A stretch of DNA of 64,000 nt from Paracoccus liaowanqingii (GCF_004683865.2 NZ_CP040765.1:1-64000); one strand, 5' to 3'; positions 28,168 through 38,025 are shown, counted from the stretch's first letter. Notes: generated by a model not told the origin, from the letters alone. Translations and numbers: made by a program.

Positions 28168-30836
28168 TCCGTGTCTCCTGTTTCGCGCTGTCGCTCATGG
28201 CGCAGGTTTTCCAGCGCCCGGGCCTGGGCATGCGCCATTCCGAACTGCAGCCGATAGCCCGCCGCCCGCAGGCGGTCGCTTGGAAAGCGCATCCGCCACA
28301 GCGGATTGCGCAGGGGCAAGGTCCGAAAGCGAAGGAAATCATGCAGCCAGTCGCCGACCCAGGGCATCGGCACGACCCTGAATCGCGTGTCACCACTGGC
28401 GGCATAGGCCTTGCGCATGAAATCGGCATGGGTCGGTTCGGGAAAGTCATCCTCTGACAGATTATAGGTTTCCACCTGTCCGGCATCAGCGCCTCCGGAC
28501 AGCATCCGTTCCATCGACCAGATGATGGCATCCGAGACGTCATGGACGAAGATATGGTGCGCATGGCGATGTGCGGCCAGCATGCGTTTGGTCCAATGCC
28601 ATTTGCGGATCCCGATCAGGGCATCGACATCGACGACGACGGCAGGCCGCAGGATGATGCAGGGCACCAGCGCCGCGTTGCACCGCACGGCCAATTCCCC
28701 GGCCAGCTTGGTGCGGCCATAGGTCCGCACATAACGAAGCGCCCAATATTCCGACGGGATGTCGCGCTCGACGGTCAGGACGGGCGCTTCTTCCGCTATG
28801 ACGCGGCGCCGCCCGCTGCCGTAGACCGACACGGTGCTGACATAGCAAAAGGCGCGTGGCCCGGCGCCACCGGCGCGCAAGCGTTCCGCCGCGCGGGACA
28901 AGCGGTCCGTCGCCTCGGCATTGACGCGCGCCATCCGATCGGCGTCGCCAATCTCGGCGGCCAGATGCAGAACCGCATCGCAGCCTGCCAGAAGCGTCTC
29001 GAAATCTTCATCCTTCAGAAAGTCGAACTGCCGCCATTCCACCCCATGACCTGCCACGGTCCCGGCCACCCCAAGCGGGCGAGAGGTCGTGGCCCGCACC
29101 CGGTAGCCGCGCGCCAGAAGGTCTGCCGTCAGAACCCTGCCGATGCGGCCGGTTGCTCCGGTGACGAGGACGGTCGTTCTGGTCGGGTCCTGTGGAACGG
29201 CAGTCGCACCGGACATGGCAGGACCGGATACGGATGCGGGCACCATCCTCTGCTGCTGCATCCTGAGCCGGTCGGCCAACCGGATCGCCAGCGCCACGAT
29301 CATCTGCGTGGGGTTGCAATGCCCTGCGGTGGGGAAGGTCGAGCTGCCGGACACATAAAGCCCCTCGATCCCGTGAACCATCCCGGTGGGGTCGACGACG
29401 CCCGTGGAAGGGCTGTCGGACATGCGGGTCGTCCCGGTCGGGTGGGCGACATCGACGAAGCTGTCCGGCATCAGAGCGCCGTCGCGCACCCATTCCACCA
29501 AGGCGGGCGCGGCAAAGCCCATGCGCGGCAGTTCGGCAGCAACCAGCTGCGCCATGCGACACATCGTGCGGGATTCATCGGGATTGCTGCGCCAGTCGAT
29601 GCGCGCCACCGGCATGCCGAACCTGTCGCGCCGATCCGACAGCGTCACACGGCTGTCGGGGTCCGGTCGCTGTTCGACCATTCCAAGAAGGTCCAGCCCG
29701 GACAGCCTGCGGCGAATGCCGTTGCCTTCCAGAAAATAATCTCGGGCGCTGCCCGCGAACAGCCCGGCATTGGCCATGAGCTGCCTGGCATCCAGCCCCC
29801 GAAGCCGCCCGCGCAGCAGGCCCCGCATCTGGTCCCAGGGGTCGTCGGCCGAGAGAATCTCCCCCAGCCAAGCGGCGCAATTCAGCAGACCCTCGTCCCG
29901 CTGGACCTGTGGCGCCAACCGAAACCCTGCACGGAAGAACCGGCCGTTCACATTGTAGCGGCCGAACCGCTTCTGCAGGGCGATCGTCCCGTCCGGATCG
30001 AAGGCACCCAAGGGCCCGCGCAGGTGATCCATCAGATAGCGCCCGACCAGATCGTGTCGGTTCCCAAGCCCTCCGGGCCCGGCTCCGTCAGAGACAAGAA
30101 GCATCCGTGCATTTTCTATCCCACCGGCGCACAGGACGACCATCGAGGCGGTCAGCGTCCGGACGGTCCCGTCGGGTCCGGCGAAATCGACCCCGGTCAC
30201 GGCGGTCCCCGATTCAGTGGTGCGGATCTTCAGGACCGTCGCACCCGATACCAGCGCCGTGTTCTGCCCCATCCGGGCGCCGATGCCGCGGCCGAAGCGC
30301 ATATATTCGTAGGGATAGCTTTCCTGCGGATCGCGGCTGTGTTGCCAGAAGAACGACCTCAGCCGCGCGGGGTCGGGATCCGCACCGGGGCGGCGGCCCG
30401 CCATCTGCCAAAACCCCTCGTCACTGAAGCCGCTGCCTGGCGACAGGCCCAGATGCGCGGCCGAGCGGTCCAGAAAGGGTGTAAGCTCTTCGGCGGGAAA
30501 GGGCCAGCCCGAGGCTGGAACCCACGGGCGCGCCTCAAAGTCGATCTCGTCGAACGGGGCGCAACGTCCGCCCCAGGTATGAGAGCTTCCTCCGACGATG
30601 CGGTTGCGCACGGACCATTGTTCGGCCCGGGCGCGCCCGACGCTTTCGATCGCATCCAGATCGTCGCAATCGTTTCGCCGCTCCGGCCCGCCGCTCTCGA
30701 GAACGATCACCCGCGCGGTACTGCCCGACAGTTCGGCGGCAAGGGTGGCGCCAGCCGGTCCCGACCCGACGATGCAGATGTCGCACCCCAGGTCGGGAAA
30801 GGAAGTCGCATCCGAAAAGAGGTCAATTACTGGCAT
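28164..30836 (-). CDS. GMC-family oxidoreductase fused to an NAD-dependent epimerase/dehydratase
   Basis: 890 residues in one frame. Residues 1 to about 525 are a glucose-methanol-choline FAD oxidoreductase: dinucleotide fold VGSGPAGATLAAEL (23-36), RIVGGSSHTWGG (79-90), VVLCAGGIENARML (233-246). The C-terminal catalytic region has HPTGTTRMS (His465) and GSSTFPTAGHCNPTQ (His506, Asn508). A linker of about 30 residues leads to an extended SDR domain: VLVTGATGRIGRVL (557-570), CYVSTVSVYGSG, and YGRTKLAGEL with the catalytic Tyr-x3-Lys. The N-terminal part is probably soluble; no signal peptide. It may oxidise a sugar alcohol group and then reduce, epimerise or dehydrate the product. The ATG at 541 could start a separate SDR chain, but there is no frame break. 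Operon with GT4 and HAD genes. Confidence 0.88.
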   Translation of the reverse strand: MPVIDLFSDATSFPDLGCDICIVGSGPAGATLAAELSGSTARVIVLESGGPERRNDCDDLDAIESVGRARAEQWSVRNRIVGGSSHTWGGRCAPFDEIDFEARPWVPASGWPFPAEELTPFLDRSAAHLGLSPGSGFSDEGFWQMAGRRPGADPDPARLRSFFWQHSRDPQESYPYEYMRFGRGIGARMGQNTALVSGATVLKIRTTESGTAVTGVDFAGPDGTVRTLTASMVVLCAGGIENARMLLVSDGAGPGGLGNRHDLVGRYLMDHLRGPLGAFDPDGTIALQKRFGRYNVNGRFFRAGFRLAPQVQRDEGLLNCAAWLGEILSADDPWDQMRGLLRGRLRGLDARQLMANAGLFAGSARDYFLEGNGIRRRLSGLDLLGMVEQRPDPDSRVTLSDRRDRFGMPVARIDWRSNPDESRTMCRMAQLVAAELPRMGFAAPALVEWVRDGALMPDSFVDVAHPTGTTRMSDSPSTGVVDPTGMVHGIEGLYVSGSSTFPTAGHCNPTQMIVALAIRLADRLRMQQQRMVPASVSGPAMSGATAVPQDPTRTTVLVTGATGRIGRVLTADLLARGYRVRATTSRPLGVAGTVAGHGVEWRQFDFLKDEDFETLLAGCDAVLHLAAEIGDADRMARVNAEATDRLSRAAERLRAGGAGPRAFCYVSTVSVYGSGRRRVIAEEAPVLTVERDIPSEYWALRYVRTYGRTKLAGELAVRCNAALVPCIILRPAVVVDVDALIGIRKWHWTKRMLAAHRHAHHIFVHDVSDAIIWSMERMLSGGADAGQVETYNLSEDDFPEPTHADFMRKAYAASGDTRFRVVPMPWVGDWLHDFLRFRTLPLRNPLWRMRFPSDRLRAAGYRLQFGMAHAQARALENLRHERQRETGDTE

Positions 30837-31534
30837 ATTCGTTCAGACCATTTAAAAAAAACGGATACTACGAACGCAGTCCGATACATGGTTCCGGGCT
30901 GCAACCTGTTGTACCGTATAGTCCAGAATCTCTTTGCAATATTCATCTAAATTGGCTGACGCGCGTGTTTGCGTCCCCGGAAACAGAAATAAGATGCGGC
31001 CAGCCGATGCAGTAGGCACTCAGGCACAGTTTTTAGACGGCGCTGTAATTCATCAACTTGAAGTATATCAAGAATCCCGCGCTTCACCGGAATGAGATGT
31101 GGAAACTGCTTCTCGCGGTTGTTCATATGGCGCGTCGCTCGCGGTTATCGTGTGCGAATGCGATTTAAGCGTCGGTATTATCTGCTTGATGGAGCCCCAC
31201 TCCGGAAAATAGGGCAAACAACGTCATCGCGGGCTCTGGCCACACGCCGCCGCCCAAGAATGACCTCTTTTATAGCAAGCAATTGCCAATCCCGTCCGGG
31301 TGGATCGTCGATCGAATCCTTTGGTGCACCGATGAGGTGCTCATCGCCAAAGGTATTGCCCCGTCAAGGTAGTATAAGCTATCCTGAACGAGAGCTCTGG
31401 CCGTAATTGCGAAGGGCTCCCCTCATGTGGCTTTTCGATACAGAATGAAGATCGATTCCATTTCACGGGCCAATCGAGCGAGCATGACATTGCATGCACC
31501 GGCGCTTTCTTTCTCAAGCGACAGGACTTTCACA
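30837..31534. other. divergent intergenic region between the GMC-epimerase and GT2 genes
   Basis: About 700 bases. The two flanking operons are transcribed away from it, so it must hold both promoters. It is AT-richer than the genes, especially 30845-31090. An open frame at 31092-31406 shows no family resemblance. In-frame starts for the GT2 gene at 31427 and 31484 fall within it but are not favoured. Confidence 0.45.
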
Positions 31535-32587
31535 ATGCACGATGTGATCGAGGAAGTTCGCCTACCTGCACCCGTCGCCCGTCCCAGATTGGCCGTCGTG
31601 ATCAGTTGCTACAATTATGAACGGTTCATCGGCGCTGCCATCGACAGCGTCCTTGCGCAGCGCCGCGGCGATTGCGAAATCGTCGTCGTCGATGATGGAT
31701 CGACCGATGGGTCTTGGCAGGTCATCGCGCAGACACGCGTCAATGCGTTGCGGATAAGCAATCGGGGTCAGGTCGGCGCCTGTCTTGCGGGATTCGAACG
31801 GACTACGGCGCCATTCGTTCTGTTTCTTGACGCTGACGACATCCTCAAACCCGGCTCACTGGCCCATATCATCGACCGTCTGGACGACAAGGTGGCCAAG
31901 CTGCAATTTCCGCTGACCCGGATCGACAGCATGGGTCGCGTGTTGGGCGCCGGTTTGCCGGCGCTTGAAGATTTTCGCGACAGTATCGGACTGATGGAGC
32001 AGGTCCTCCGATCAGGCGCCTATGTTTCGCCGCCGACCTCTGGAAACGTCTTTCGCCGTGACATCTGCGCACTTTTGCCCGAGATGAGCTACGATACCGG
32101 ACTTGATGGGGTGACCCTGTTCGCAGCCCCGTTCTTTGGCGATGTCGTAAGTCTTTCGAAAGAGCTTGGCTGTTACCGCGTACATGCCAACAACATGTCC
32201 GGCCAAGGCAAAGGGCCCAACGCGGACGGGATCAGAAAGGACCTCAGGTATTTTTCCCTGCGGATGAAGCATCTGCGCCGTATCCTTGACCGCATCGGTC
32301 ATGGCCGGCAGCTTGCGCGCACCGAAGACATGTATTTCTACATCGAGCGTCAGCTGTGTGCGGAAATCGCCTCGGGCCGACGCCCTGGCCTTCGCAACGT
32401 CATCCGCCTCGTCGGCAGGATGCGGCATCAACACATGCCCCTGAAATCACGAAGCGCGATGACGATGTTCTTTCTCCTGGCGACGATCCTTCCGCCGAAA
32501 AAGGCCCAAAGCCTTCTGGCCTACAGATTCAGGTTCGGGCCTCGTTCGATGTTCGGGTTCGTGACGGCCCTGATTCAAAGATCATAG
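31535..32587 (+). CDS. glycosyltransferase, GT2 family
   Basis: About 350 residues from ATG 31535, chosen because ACAGGA lies 9 bases upstream and the GT-A fold begins shortly after it (RLAVVISCYNYERFIGAAID). Starts at 31427 or 31484 are possible. The GT-A features are EIVVVDDGSTDGSWQVI (first Asp pair) and FVLFLDADDILKPGSL (DxD metal motif). It likely transfers one sugar to the repeat unit. The ExoF/Wza-like gene follows 41 bp after the stop, suggesting one operon. Confidence 0.88.
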   Translation: MHDVIEEVRLPAPVARPRLAVVISCYNYERFIGAAIDSVLAQRRGDCEIVVVDDGSTDGSWQVIAQTRVNALRISNRGQVGACLAGFERTTAPFVLFLDADDILKPGSLAHIIDRLDDKVAKLQFPLTRIDSMGRVLGAGLPALEDFRDSIGLMEQVLRSGAYVSPPTSGNVFRRDICALLPEMSYDTGLDGVTLFAAPFFGDVVSLSKELGCYRVHANNMSGQGKGPNADGIRKDLRYFSLRMKHLRRILDRIGHGRQLARTEDMYFYIERQLCAEIASGRRPGLRNVIRLVGRMRHQHMPLKSRSAMTMFFLLATILPPKKAQSLLAYRFRFGPRSMFGFVTALIQRS

Positions 32588-32628
32588 ATGTGAAAAATGC
32601 CGTCGATACGGTCTCTGGAGGAAGATGC

Positions 32629-33882
32629 ATGAAATGGTGGTTGGCTGTCCTTGCAACCGTTGTCTCGGGTCTGCCCGTCGCGGGCCTGTCCGACACCGCG
32701 TCGGGCAATGCCCCCTATGTCCTTGGGCCGCAGGATGGCTTGGCGATCAGGGTCAATACGCTGCGTCGCGACACCGGCGAAATCTATACCTGGGGACCGC
32801 TCAGCGACGATTTCTCGGTCGGCGCGGACGGAATGATTTTCCTGCCGATCATCGGGCAACTGACGGCCGCAGGACGGACCCCCGAAGCACTGGCCGTTCT
32901 GATCAGCGAAGAGATGAGAATGGTCGCGAACCTTGTCGAACTGCCCTCGACCACCGTCGAGGTCATCAGCTATCGCCCCGTCTTCATCATGGGCGCGGTC
33001 CAGCAGCCCGGACGCTATGCGTTTCAACCCGGCATGACCGTGCTGCAGGCCCTTGGCACTGCGGAAGGCTTTGCAAGGTCGCCGGACATGGCCACGACCC
33101 AACGCGATGCGATCACGGCAAGCGGCAGGATCCGGGAACTGATGGCCGAACACATTGCCCTGCAGACCCGCCTCGCGAGGTTCACGTCCGAAAGCGAGGG
33201 CGGCGAGGCCGGGATCGAGTTTCCGGTCGAGCTGACATCGCGCATTAATGACGACCCCATGATCAAGGCCGCGATGATGCAGGCAACGGAACGATACCAT
33301 GCCGGGCGCGAGGCGTTGCAGGCAGAGCTCTCGGCAATCGAGAATGCAAAGACGTTGCTGAACCAGGAACTGGAGACGCTTGACAGCAAGTCCGAGTCCC
33401 TGACGCAGCAGCAGAATATCTTCGATGAGGAACTGCAGCTCAGCACCGACCTGCTGCAACGCGGCCTGATCGTGTCGACCCGCCAGACCGACGCCGAGAA
33501 TTCGCGGCTGGCCATTGGCAACAGTCTTCTGGATGTGCAGCTGGCAAAGCTTCGTGCCCAGCAGGCGCTTCAGGCGGCGGATCGAGGTGCGATTGATCTG
33601 CGCGCGCGCTATCGTACGGAGGCGTTGGATAATCTGGTCGCCACGCGGGAGCAGATCGAACAGAACCGGGATGAATTGCAGACGGCACAGGCCCTGCTGA
33701 CCGTCGCGATGTCGCAGACGATGGAGACGTTCGATACGTTCAGACCGGGCAGCTTCACCCCCGAATACCGGATCGTGCGAAGCGGCCTTGCGGGCAACGA
33801 CGAAATGGTCGTCACCGAAGATTTCCTCTTGCAGCCCGGCGATGTGCTTCAGGTGCAGATCGCGACGGCACCGGGACTGTGA
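32629..33882 (+). CDS. ExoF/Wza-like polysaccharide export protein
   Basis: 417 residues from ATG 32629, with an ideal ribosome site GGAGGAAG 5 bases upstream. The N-terminus has a cleavable signal peptide (KWWLAVLATVVSGLPVAGLS); it lacks the lipobox cysteine of E. coli Wza. A poly_export domain (YVLGPQDGLAIRV, FLPIIGQLTAAG) and an SLBB-like domain (RPVFIMGAVQQPGRYAFQPG) follow. Residues about 200-380 form a long coiled coil (ELSAIENAKTLLNQELETLD), as in rhizobial ExoF of similar length. It acts in the periplasm or outer membrane to pass the polymer out, with the Wzc-like protein. It meets the flippase gene end to end. Confidence 0.88.
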   Translation: MKWWLAVLATVVSGLPVAGLSDTASGNAPYVLGPQDGLAIRVNTLRRDTGEIYTWGPLSDDFSVGADGMIFLPIIGQLTAAGRTPEALAVLISEEMRMVANLVELPSTTVEVISYRPVFIMGAVQQPGRYAFQPGMTVLQALGTAEGFARSPDMATTQRDAITASGRIRELMAEHIALQTRLARFTSESEGGEAGIEFPVELTSRINDDPMIKAAMMQATERYHAGREALQAELSAIENAKTLLNQELETLDSKSESLTQQQNIFDEELQLSTDLLQRGLIVSTRQTDAENSRLAIGNSLLDVQLAKLRAQQALQAADRGAIDLRARYRTEALDNLVATREQIEQNRDELQTAQALLTVAMSQTMETFDTFRPGSFTPEYRIVRSGLAGNDEMVVTEDFLLQPGDVLQVQIATAPGL

Positions 33883-35319
33883 TCAGGCTTCGCGCAAGCC
33901 GAACCCATTGGTCATCGAGAACCTTATGCCCACAACCCGCAGCGTGACCACATAGATCGCTGCGCCCGCTGCGGCCAGAATTGCCAGCTGGGCGATGGGC
34001 CCAAGCGCAAGCAGGCTCAGTTCAGGGCGCAAAAGCAGGACCGCCGCCGCCATGGTCGCCGTCGCCAGCGCCACCCGCCACAGGTTCAGCAGCTGCGCTC
34101 TGATGCCGATCCCACCCAATCGCCGCACATAAAGCATGTAGATGACGAACATGGCGAGCCCGATCAGCAGCCTTGCGTAAAGGACGCCGTCGATCGCCAG
34201 CAGGAAGAGCCCGGCAGGAATGAACAGAAGGCGCAGGACGAATTCCACCAGGCTGATCTGGAACAGGTACGAGGGACGGTCCAGCGCCAGGCTCAACGAA
34301 TAGAAGACCTGAAAATATGACGTCGGAAGGACGGCCAGCGCCAGGATCTGAAGCATCGGGGCCGCGCCCATCCATTGATCGCCAAGAACGATGAGAACCA
34401 CCAGGTCGGCTGTCACCGAAAGGCCGACGCAGACCGGGGCGGACACAAGCAGGACAAAGCGCGCGACCTTCATGAACGCCTGCCGTATCCGGGCGCGATC
34501 GGTATTGATGCTCGAGAAGGCCGCCATCACTGCCTGCATTGCCGGACCGATGACGCTTTGTGACGAAAAGGCGGAGAGATCCGTGGCGATGACATACTTG
34601 CCGAAAGCCGGCATATCCACGAAGCGGCCAAGCAGGATGCGGTCCAGCTGCCAGTTCAGTGCCGCCAGAATTTGGTTGAGGCTGAACCAACCGGTAAAGC
34701 TGGCGAAGTGGGAAAAGCGCGTCAGTGACAGCGAGGGGCAATAGGGCGCGATGATGTAGGATGCGATGACGGACACCGTCACCGCCACGACCGAATTTGC
34801 GGCGATCGCCCAGTACCCCCCGCCCAGCTGCACGATCGTCACCGCAACGAAGAAGGCGGCCAGCTTTCCGCTGAACTCGACGATAAAGGTCTGCCGGAAG
34901 CTCAGATGTCGGGCAAAGCGGACCATGGCCGGACTGCTGAGACCGCGCATGAAGGGGCCCAGGGAAAGAACCAGCATCAAGGGAAACAACCGCATGTCGC
35001 CGTAGAAATGGGCAAACGGCCAGGCGGCGCACATGATGAAGACCACGAAGAGCAGGCTGCGCAGCAGGCCCAGGGTAAAGCCGGTATTCAGATCCTCGTC
35101 GTCGAAATGCTGACGACGCAGCAGGGCCTGAATAATCGGCACCTCCAGCACCATGTCGGCTGTCATGATCAATGTCATAGCAAGCGCGGTCAGCCCGAAA
35201 TCCTCTGGGGTCAGAATGCGGGCCAGAATGATCAGGGTAAAAAGGTCGATGAAGCGTCCCATGAACCGCGACATGACCAACCATGCCGCACCCGTCAGCG
35301 CCTTGCCTGTCAGCATCAT
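33883..35319 (-). CDS. Wzx-like polysaccharide flippase (lipopolysaccharide biosynthesis membrane protein)
   Basis: About 478 residues from ATG 35319 (MMLTGKALTGAAWLVMSRFM); longer upstream frames overlap the acyltransferase gene in another frame and are rejected. About twelve to fourteen hydrophobic segments fit the MOP/PST flippase family: LFTLIILARILTPEDFGLTA near residue 27 is the typical family start. LNQILAALNWQLDRILLGRF is also characteristic. It flips lipid-linked repeat units across the inner membrane for the Wzy-like polymerase. Its ATG overlaps the acyltransferase stop by ATGA. Confidence 0.88.
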   Translation of the reverse strand: MMLTGKALTGAAWLVMSRFMGRFIDLFTLIILARILTPEDFGLTALAMTLIMTADMVLEVPIIQALLRRQHFDDEDLNTGFTLGLLRSLLFVVFIMCAAWPFAHFYGDMRLFPLMLVLSLGPFMRGLSSPAMVRFARHLSFRQTFIVEFSGKLAAFFVAVTIVQLGGGYWAIAANSVVAVTVSVIASYIIAPYCPSLSLTRFSHFASFTGWFSLNQILAALNWQLDRILLGRFVDMPAFGKYVIATDLSAFSSQSVIGPAMQAVMAAFSSINTDRARIRQAFMKVARFVLLVSAPVCVGLSVTADLVVLIVLGDQWMGAAPMLQILALAVLPTSYFQVFYSLSLALDRPSYLFQISLVEFVLRLLFIPAGLFLLAIDGVLYARLLIGLAMFVIYMLYVRRLGGIGIRAQLLNLWRVALATATMAAAVLLLRPELSLLALGPIAQLAILAAAGAAIYVVTLRVVGIRFSMTNGFGLREA

Positions 35320-36458
35320 GGGTCCGTTCTGCGGATCACGGGTGTTCGTCCGACGCTCGCCAGCCTGTCGCGAAGCCAGCCCAAACCTGTCAGCAACCGC
35401 CTTTCGACGAGATGTGCCGCCAGGTAAGAGATCACAAGCAGCCCGACCAGCCAGACGGCAAGGGCGATCATGAAGACCGCGAAACTGGGATGGATCATCG
35501 CATACGCCTGCGCGAGCATGGTATTTATGAGCGGCACATGCAGCAGATACAAAGGGACCGACACCAGCCCCAAGAACTGCGGAACAGGCCCCATCAGGAA
35601 GCGCTGGATCCGATGCAGGGACATACTGCCATAGATGATCGCGGCCGCGGCAATCGGATAGATGGGGTCGTATCCCGCACCCCCGACCAGCAGGCCACCG
35701 AACGGCGATTGCTCGACCCCGGCCTGCGATCCCACCATCAGGCCGAAGGCCAGCACGACCCCGGGGAGGATCGGGCGCAGTCGTCCCGCCGCGCGGGCTT
35801 CTGCCAGCAGGATGCCCAGAATAAAGCATAGATACTCCGACCGGGACGCCATCATCGCCAAGACGCCGATCGCCAGGGCGGCGACCACCCGAACCTGTGC
35901 ATTTCGCGGAAGGGCGATGATGAAGCAGATCGCCGAGCCCAGCAGTTCCGGCCGCATCGTCCAAAGCGCATTGTTGAAAAAAGAACCGCCGCGCAGAAAG
36001 ACCGATACGAACCCGTCATACAGCGCGGCAGGCAGATCGGGCAGGTCTTGTTGATAGGTGTACCCTAACCAGCCACTACCCGTCAGGGCGCGCGCATCCG
36101 TGGCCGCGGTCGGAAAAAGCCTCAGCAGTCCCCAGGCAACAAGCACGCTGAGCGCTGCAGGAACCGCAAGGCGAATATAGCGCAACACCAGCCTTGACCA
36201 AACGGGCTGGGTCCGGCGATGCACCGCCTCGGTCAGGATCATGCCGCTCAGCGTGAAAAAGATCAGCACGGCCAAATGTCCATTCCACAGGACAGCCAAG
36301 GGCGTCCAGACGATCCATAAGGGATCGGCGGCATATTGAACCGTCAGGCCGGGCGTGAACGCACAGGCCAGATGATACGCGACGACCGACACGGCGGCCA
36401 CGCCGCGCAGTCCATCAAGATAGATCATTCTGTCGGTAGAATTGACCGTACTGAACAC
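35316..36458 (-). CDS. membrane acyltransferase (acyltransferase 3 family)
   Basis: 380 residues with about ten membrane helices. The family start YLDGLRGVAAVSVVAYHLAC with the conserved R and H lies at residues 14-33; FTLSGMILTEAVHRR and RYIRLAVPA follow. The C-terminal region PLYLLHVPLINTML is also typical. Such proteins move acetyl, succinyl or other acyl groups onto exopolysaccharide sugars at the inner membrane. Start at ATG 36458. Coupled to the flippase gene by ATGA, so decoration and flipping may be linked. Confidence 0.9.
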   Translation of the reverse strand: MFSTVNSTDRMIYLDGLRGVAAVSVVAYHLACAFTPGLTVQYAADPLWIVWTPLAVLWNGHLAVLIFFTLSGMILTEAVHRRTQPVWSRLVLRYIRLAVPAALSVLVAWGLLRLFPTAATDARALTGSGWLGYTYQQDLPDLPAALYDGFVSVFLRGGSFFNNALWTMRPELLGSAICFIIALPRNAQVRVVAALAIGVLAMMASRSEYLCFILGILLAEARAAGRLRPILPGVVLAFGLMVGSQAGVEQSPFGGLLVGGAGYDPIYPIAAAAIIYGSMSLHRIQRFLMGPVPQFLGLVSVPLYLLHVPLINTMLAQAYAMIHPSFAVFMIALAVWLVGLLVISYLAAHLVERRLLTGLGWLRDRLASVGRTPVIRRTDP

Positions 36459-37271
36459 GACGCCTGTCCTCTCGCACTATGCAAACCTGTTCATACATCC
36501 ATTCGGCGATCGGGTCGCAATATCGCGAACGGTACACCTTAGTACCATGCAATAATCACCGGGCCGGGCAACAAAAATCCAGCCGAGTTCCAATTTTATA
36601 TGTCCCGCCTGCGGTGCCATTTAAGCCAAGATTATATTTTGTGCACCGAAGACAGGACTGCAGAAGATCCCCGTTGATTTGACGACTGGACTCTTGCTGC
36701 GTCGTGAGATGATTCCCTCTCGCGAAACTTTTGATCTTGGTCGCGGCTTGGTGGACTAATTGACCTATCAAATCACCTCAGAATTGTGAGTCGAGGGCCT
36801 GTCAAAAAAATGTGCTCGCTTATGTAAAGCATGCGTCGAGAACTGGTGGGGCTGACATGTGCGAATTAAACGCAAAACAGCACGGCCTGATGAGATGACG
36901 AATTAAACACGGGAGGATGGCACGGTATAGGAAAAAAGCGGTACCAATCCCTCCGATCAGCTTGCCGAAGCGGGTCGCTTGTAACAATCCAAGATTATGG
37001 CTGCTCTTATACACGGGTCCACGATTAAAAAAAAAGCAGATATAAATAACCTATACTCAATGGTTCAATTTTTCTCGCCGGAATGAACGTATCATGACAG
37101 CATCGACACCAGACAAGATCCGAACCGGAAGGCGCGAATGGCGATTTCCTTCATATGCGATTAACAATGACACCAAAGGTCCGGTCAGCGATGATCACGA
37201 TGAAGATTTAGCTGCCAGATTTCGTTCAAGTAAAACTTGGGGTTTTATCTAGATGAGGAAAGGACGCCCGC
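36459..37271. other. AT-rich divergent intergenic region with a possible small gene
   Basis: About 810 bases between the acyltransferase (minus) and oxygenase (plus) genes. A 5-bp inverted repeat GGTAC/GTACC lies at 36531-36546. The motif CGAATTAAAC occurs near 36862 and 36899. A hydrophilic 52-codon frame at 37094-37252 ends just before the oxygenase gene. No family was recognised in the rest. Promoters for both operons should be here. Confidence 0.4.
37094..37252 (+). CDS. possible small hydrophilic protein
   Basis: A 52-residue frame starting MTASTPDKIRTGRREWRFPS, with an acidic middle (DDHDED) and no membrane or signal segment. It lies just upstream of the oxygenase gene (19 bp gap), so it could be a leader peptide or an unrelated open frame. 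No family is recognised and the upstream ribosome site is weak. Confidence 0.3.
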   Translation: MTASTPDKIRTGRREWRFPSYAINNDTKGPVSDDHDEDLAARFRSSKTWGFI

Positions 37272-37991
37272 ATGGATCATATGGGCAACTCTTTGTCGGA
37301 AAATCGTGCAGGCGCATTGGCGAGGGAAATTACCGCGAATGGCTATGCCGTCATCAGTGATTTCGTGGACCCGGTCGAACTTCACACGGCTCAGGCGTTC
37401 GTGGCCGATGCGATCGCTGCCAATGGTGGGGACTATGTCGGCTTCTCCGGGGCAGAGCAGCTGAAGGAAACTTTTCTTGCAAAGCTTGCGAACGATCCAA
37501 ACTTTGCGGATCTTTGTCACGGCATCTACGAAAGTGAGGTCGGGAAAAGCGCACCCGATGTCAGCTTCTATCTGATCCTGCGTTGCCTCTCGGGACCGGG
37601 GGCCCAAAAGCACTCGATGCGGTTTCACTTCGATTCCTATGTCCTGACAGCCCTGATCCCGATCAAGATGCCGGACCATGGCAGCCCCGGTCGGCTGATT
37701 ATCCATCCGAACATGCGCGGAATCCGCAAGACATATGCCCGCAACCTGATCGACAAGCTTCTGTTCGATAACCGCATCGCTCAGGCGTTATTTGCCAGGG
37801 CCTATCGCAGGGGCAGTCAGCGCCAGATCCGCCTGCCGCTCAAGCCTGGAAGTCTGTATCTGTTCTGGGGCTATCGCTCGTTGCATACGAACGAGCCGTG
37901 CGATGCTGATGCAATCCGCGCGACTGCCCTGCTGCATTATGCCGACCCGCATGCAGGCAGCCGGTTCAAGCGGTTGCTGCGTCAGCACTAG
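37272..37991 (+). CDS. 2-oxoglutarate/Fe(II)-type dioxygenase-like protein
   Basis: 239 residues. The likely iron ligands are His119 and Asp121 (RFHFDSYVLT) and a distal His205 (SLHTNEPC), with Arg216 (AIRATALLHY) as a possible 2-oxoglutarate contact: the H-x-D...H...R order of the phytanoyl-CoA dioxygenase/cupin-like oxygenases. ATG 37272 follows AGGAAAGGA. Between two exopolysaccharide gene runs and upstream of manC, it may hydroxylate a sugar, lipid or amino substituent; this is inference. A short GC hairpin with a T run lies after it (38026-38041). Confidence 0.7.
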   Translation: MDHMGNSLSENRAGALAREITANGYAVISDFVDPVELHTAQAFVADAIAANGGDYVGFSGAEQLKETFLAKLANDPNFADLCHGIYESEVGKSAPDVSFYLILRCLSGPGAQKHSMRFHFDSYVLTALIPIKMPDHGSPGRLIIHPNMRGIRKTYARNLIDKLLFDNRIAQALFARAYRRGSQRQIRLPLKPGSLYLFWGYRSLHTNEPCDADAIRATALLHYADPHAGSRFKRLLRQH

Positions 37992-38025
37992 GGTATTTGC
38001 ATGTCCATGTGTGGATCTCCCCGGG

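Noticed and set aside
28542..30950. An 802-codon plus-strand frame opposite the GMC-epimerase gene
   Set aside because: The minus-strand protein has clear FAD and SDR motifs; the other frame has none.
36862..36908. Two copies of CGAATTAAAC
   Set aside because: Only two short AT-rich copies; no array or symmetry.
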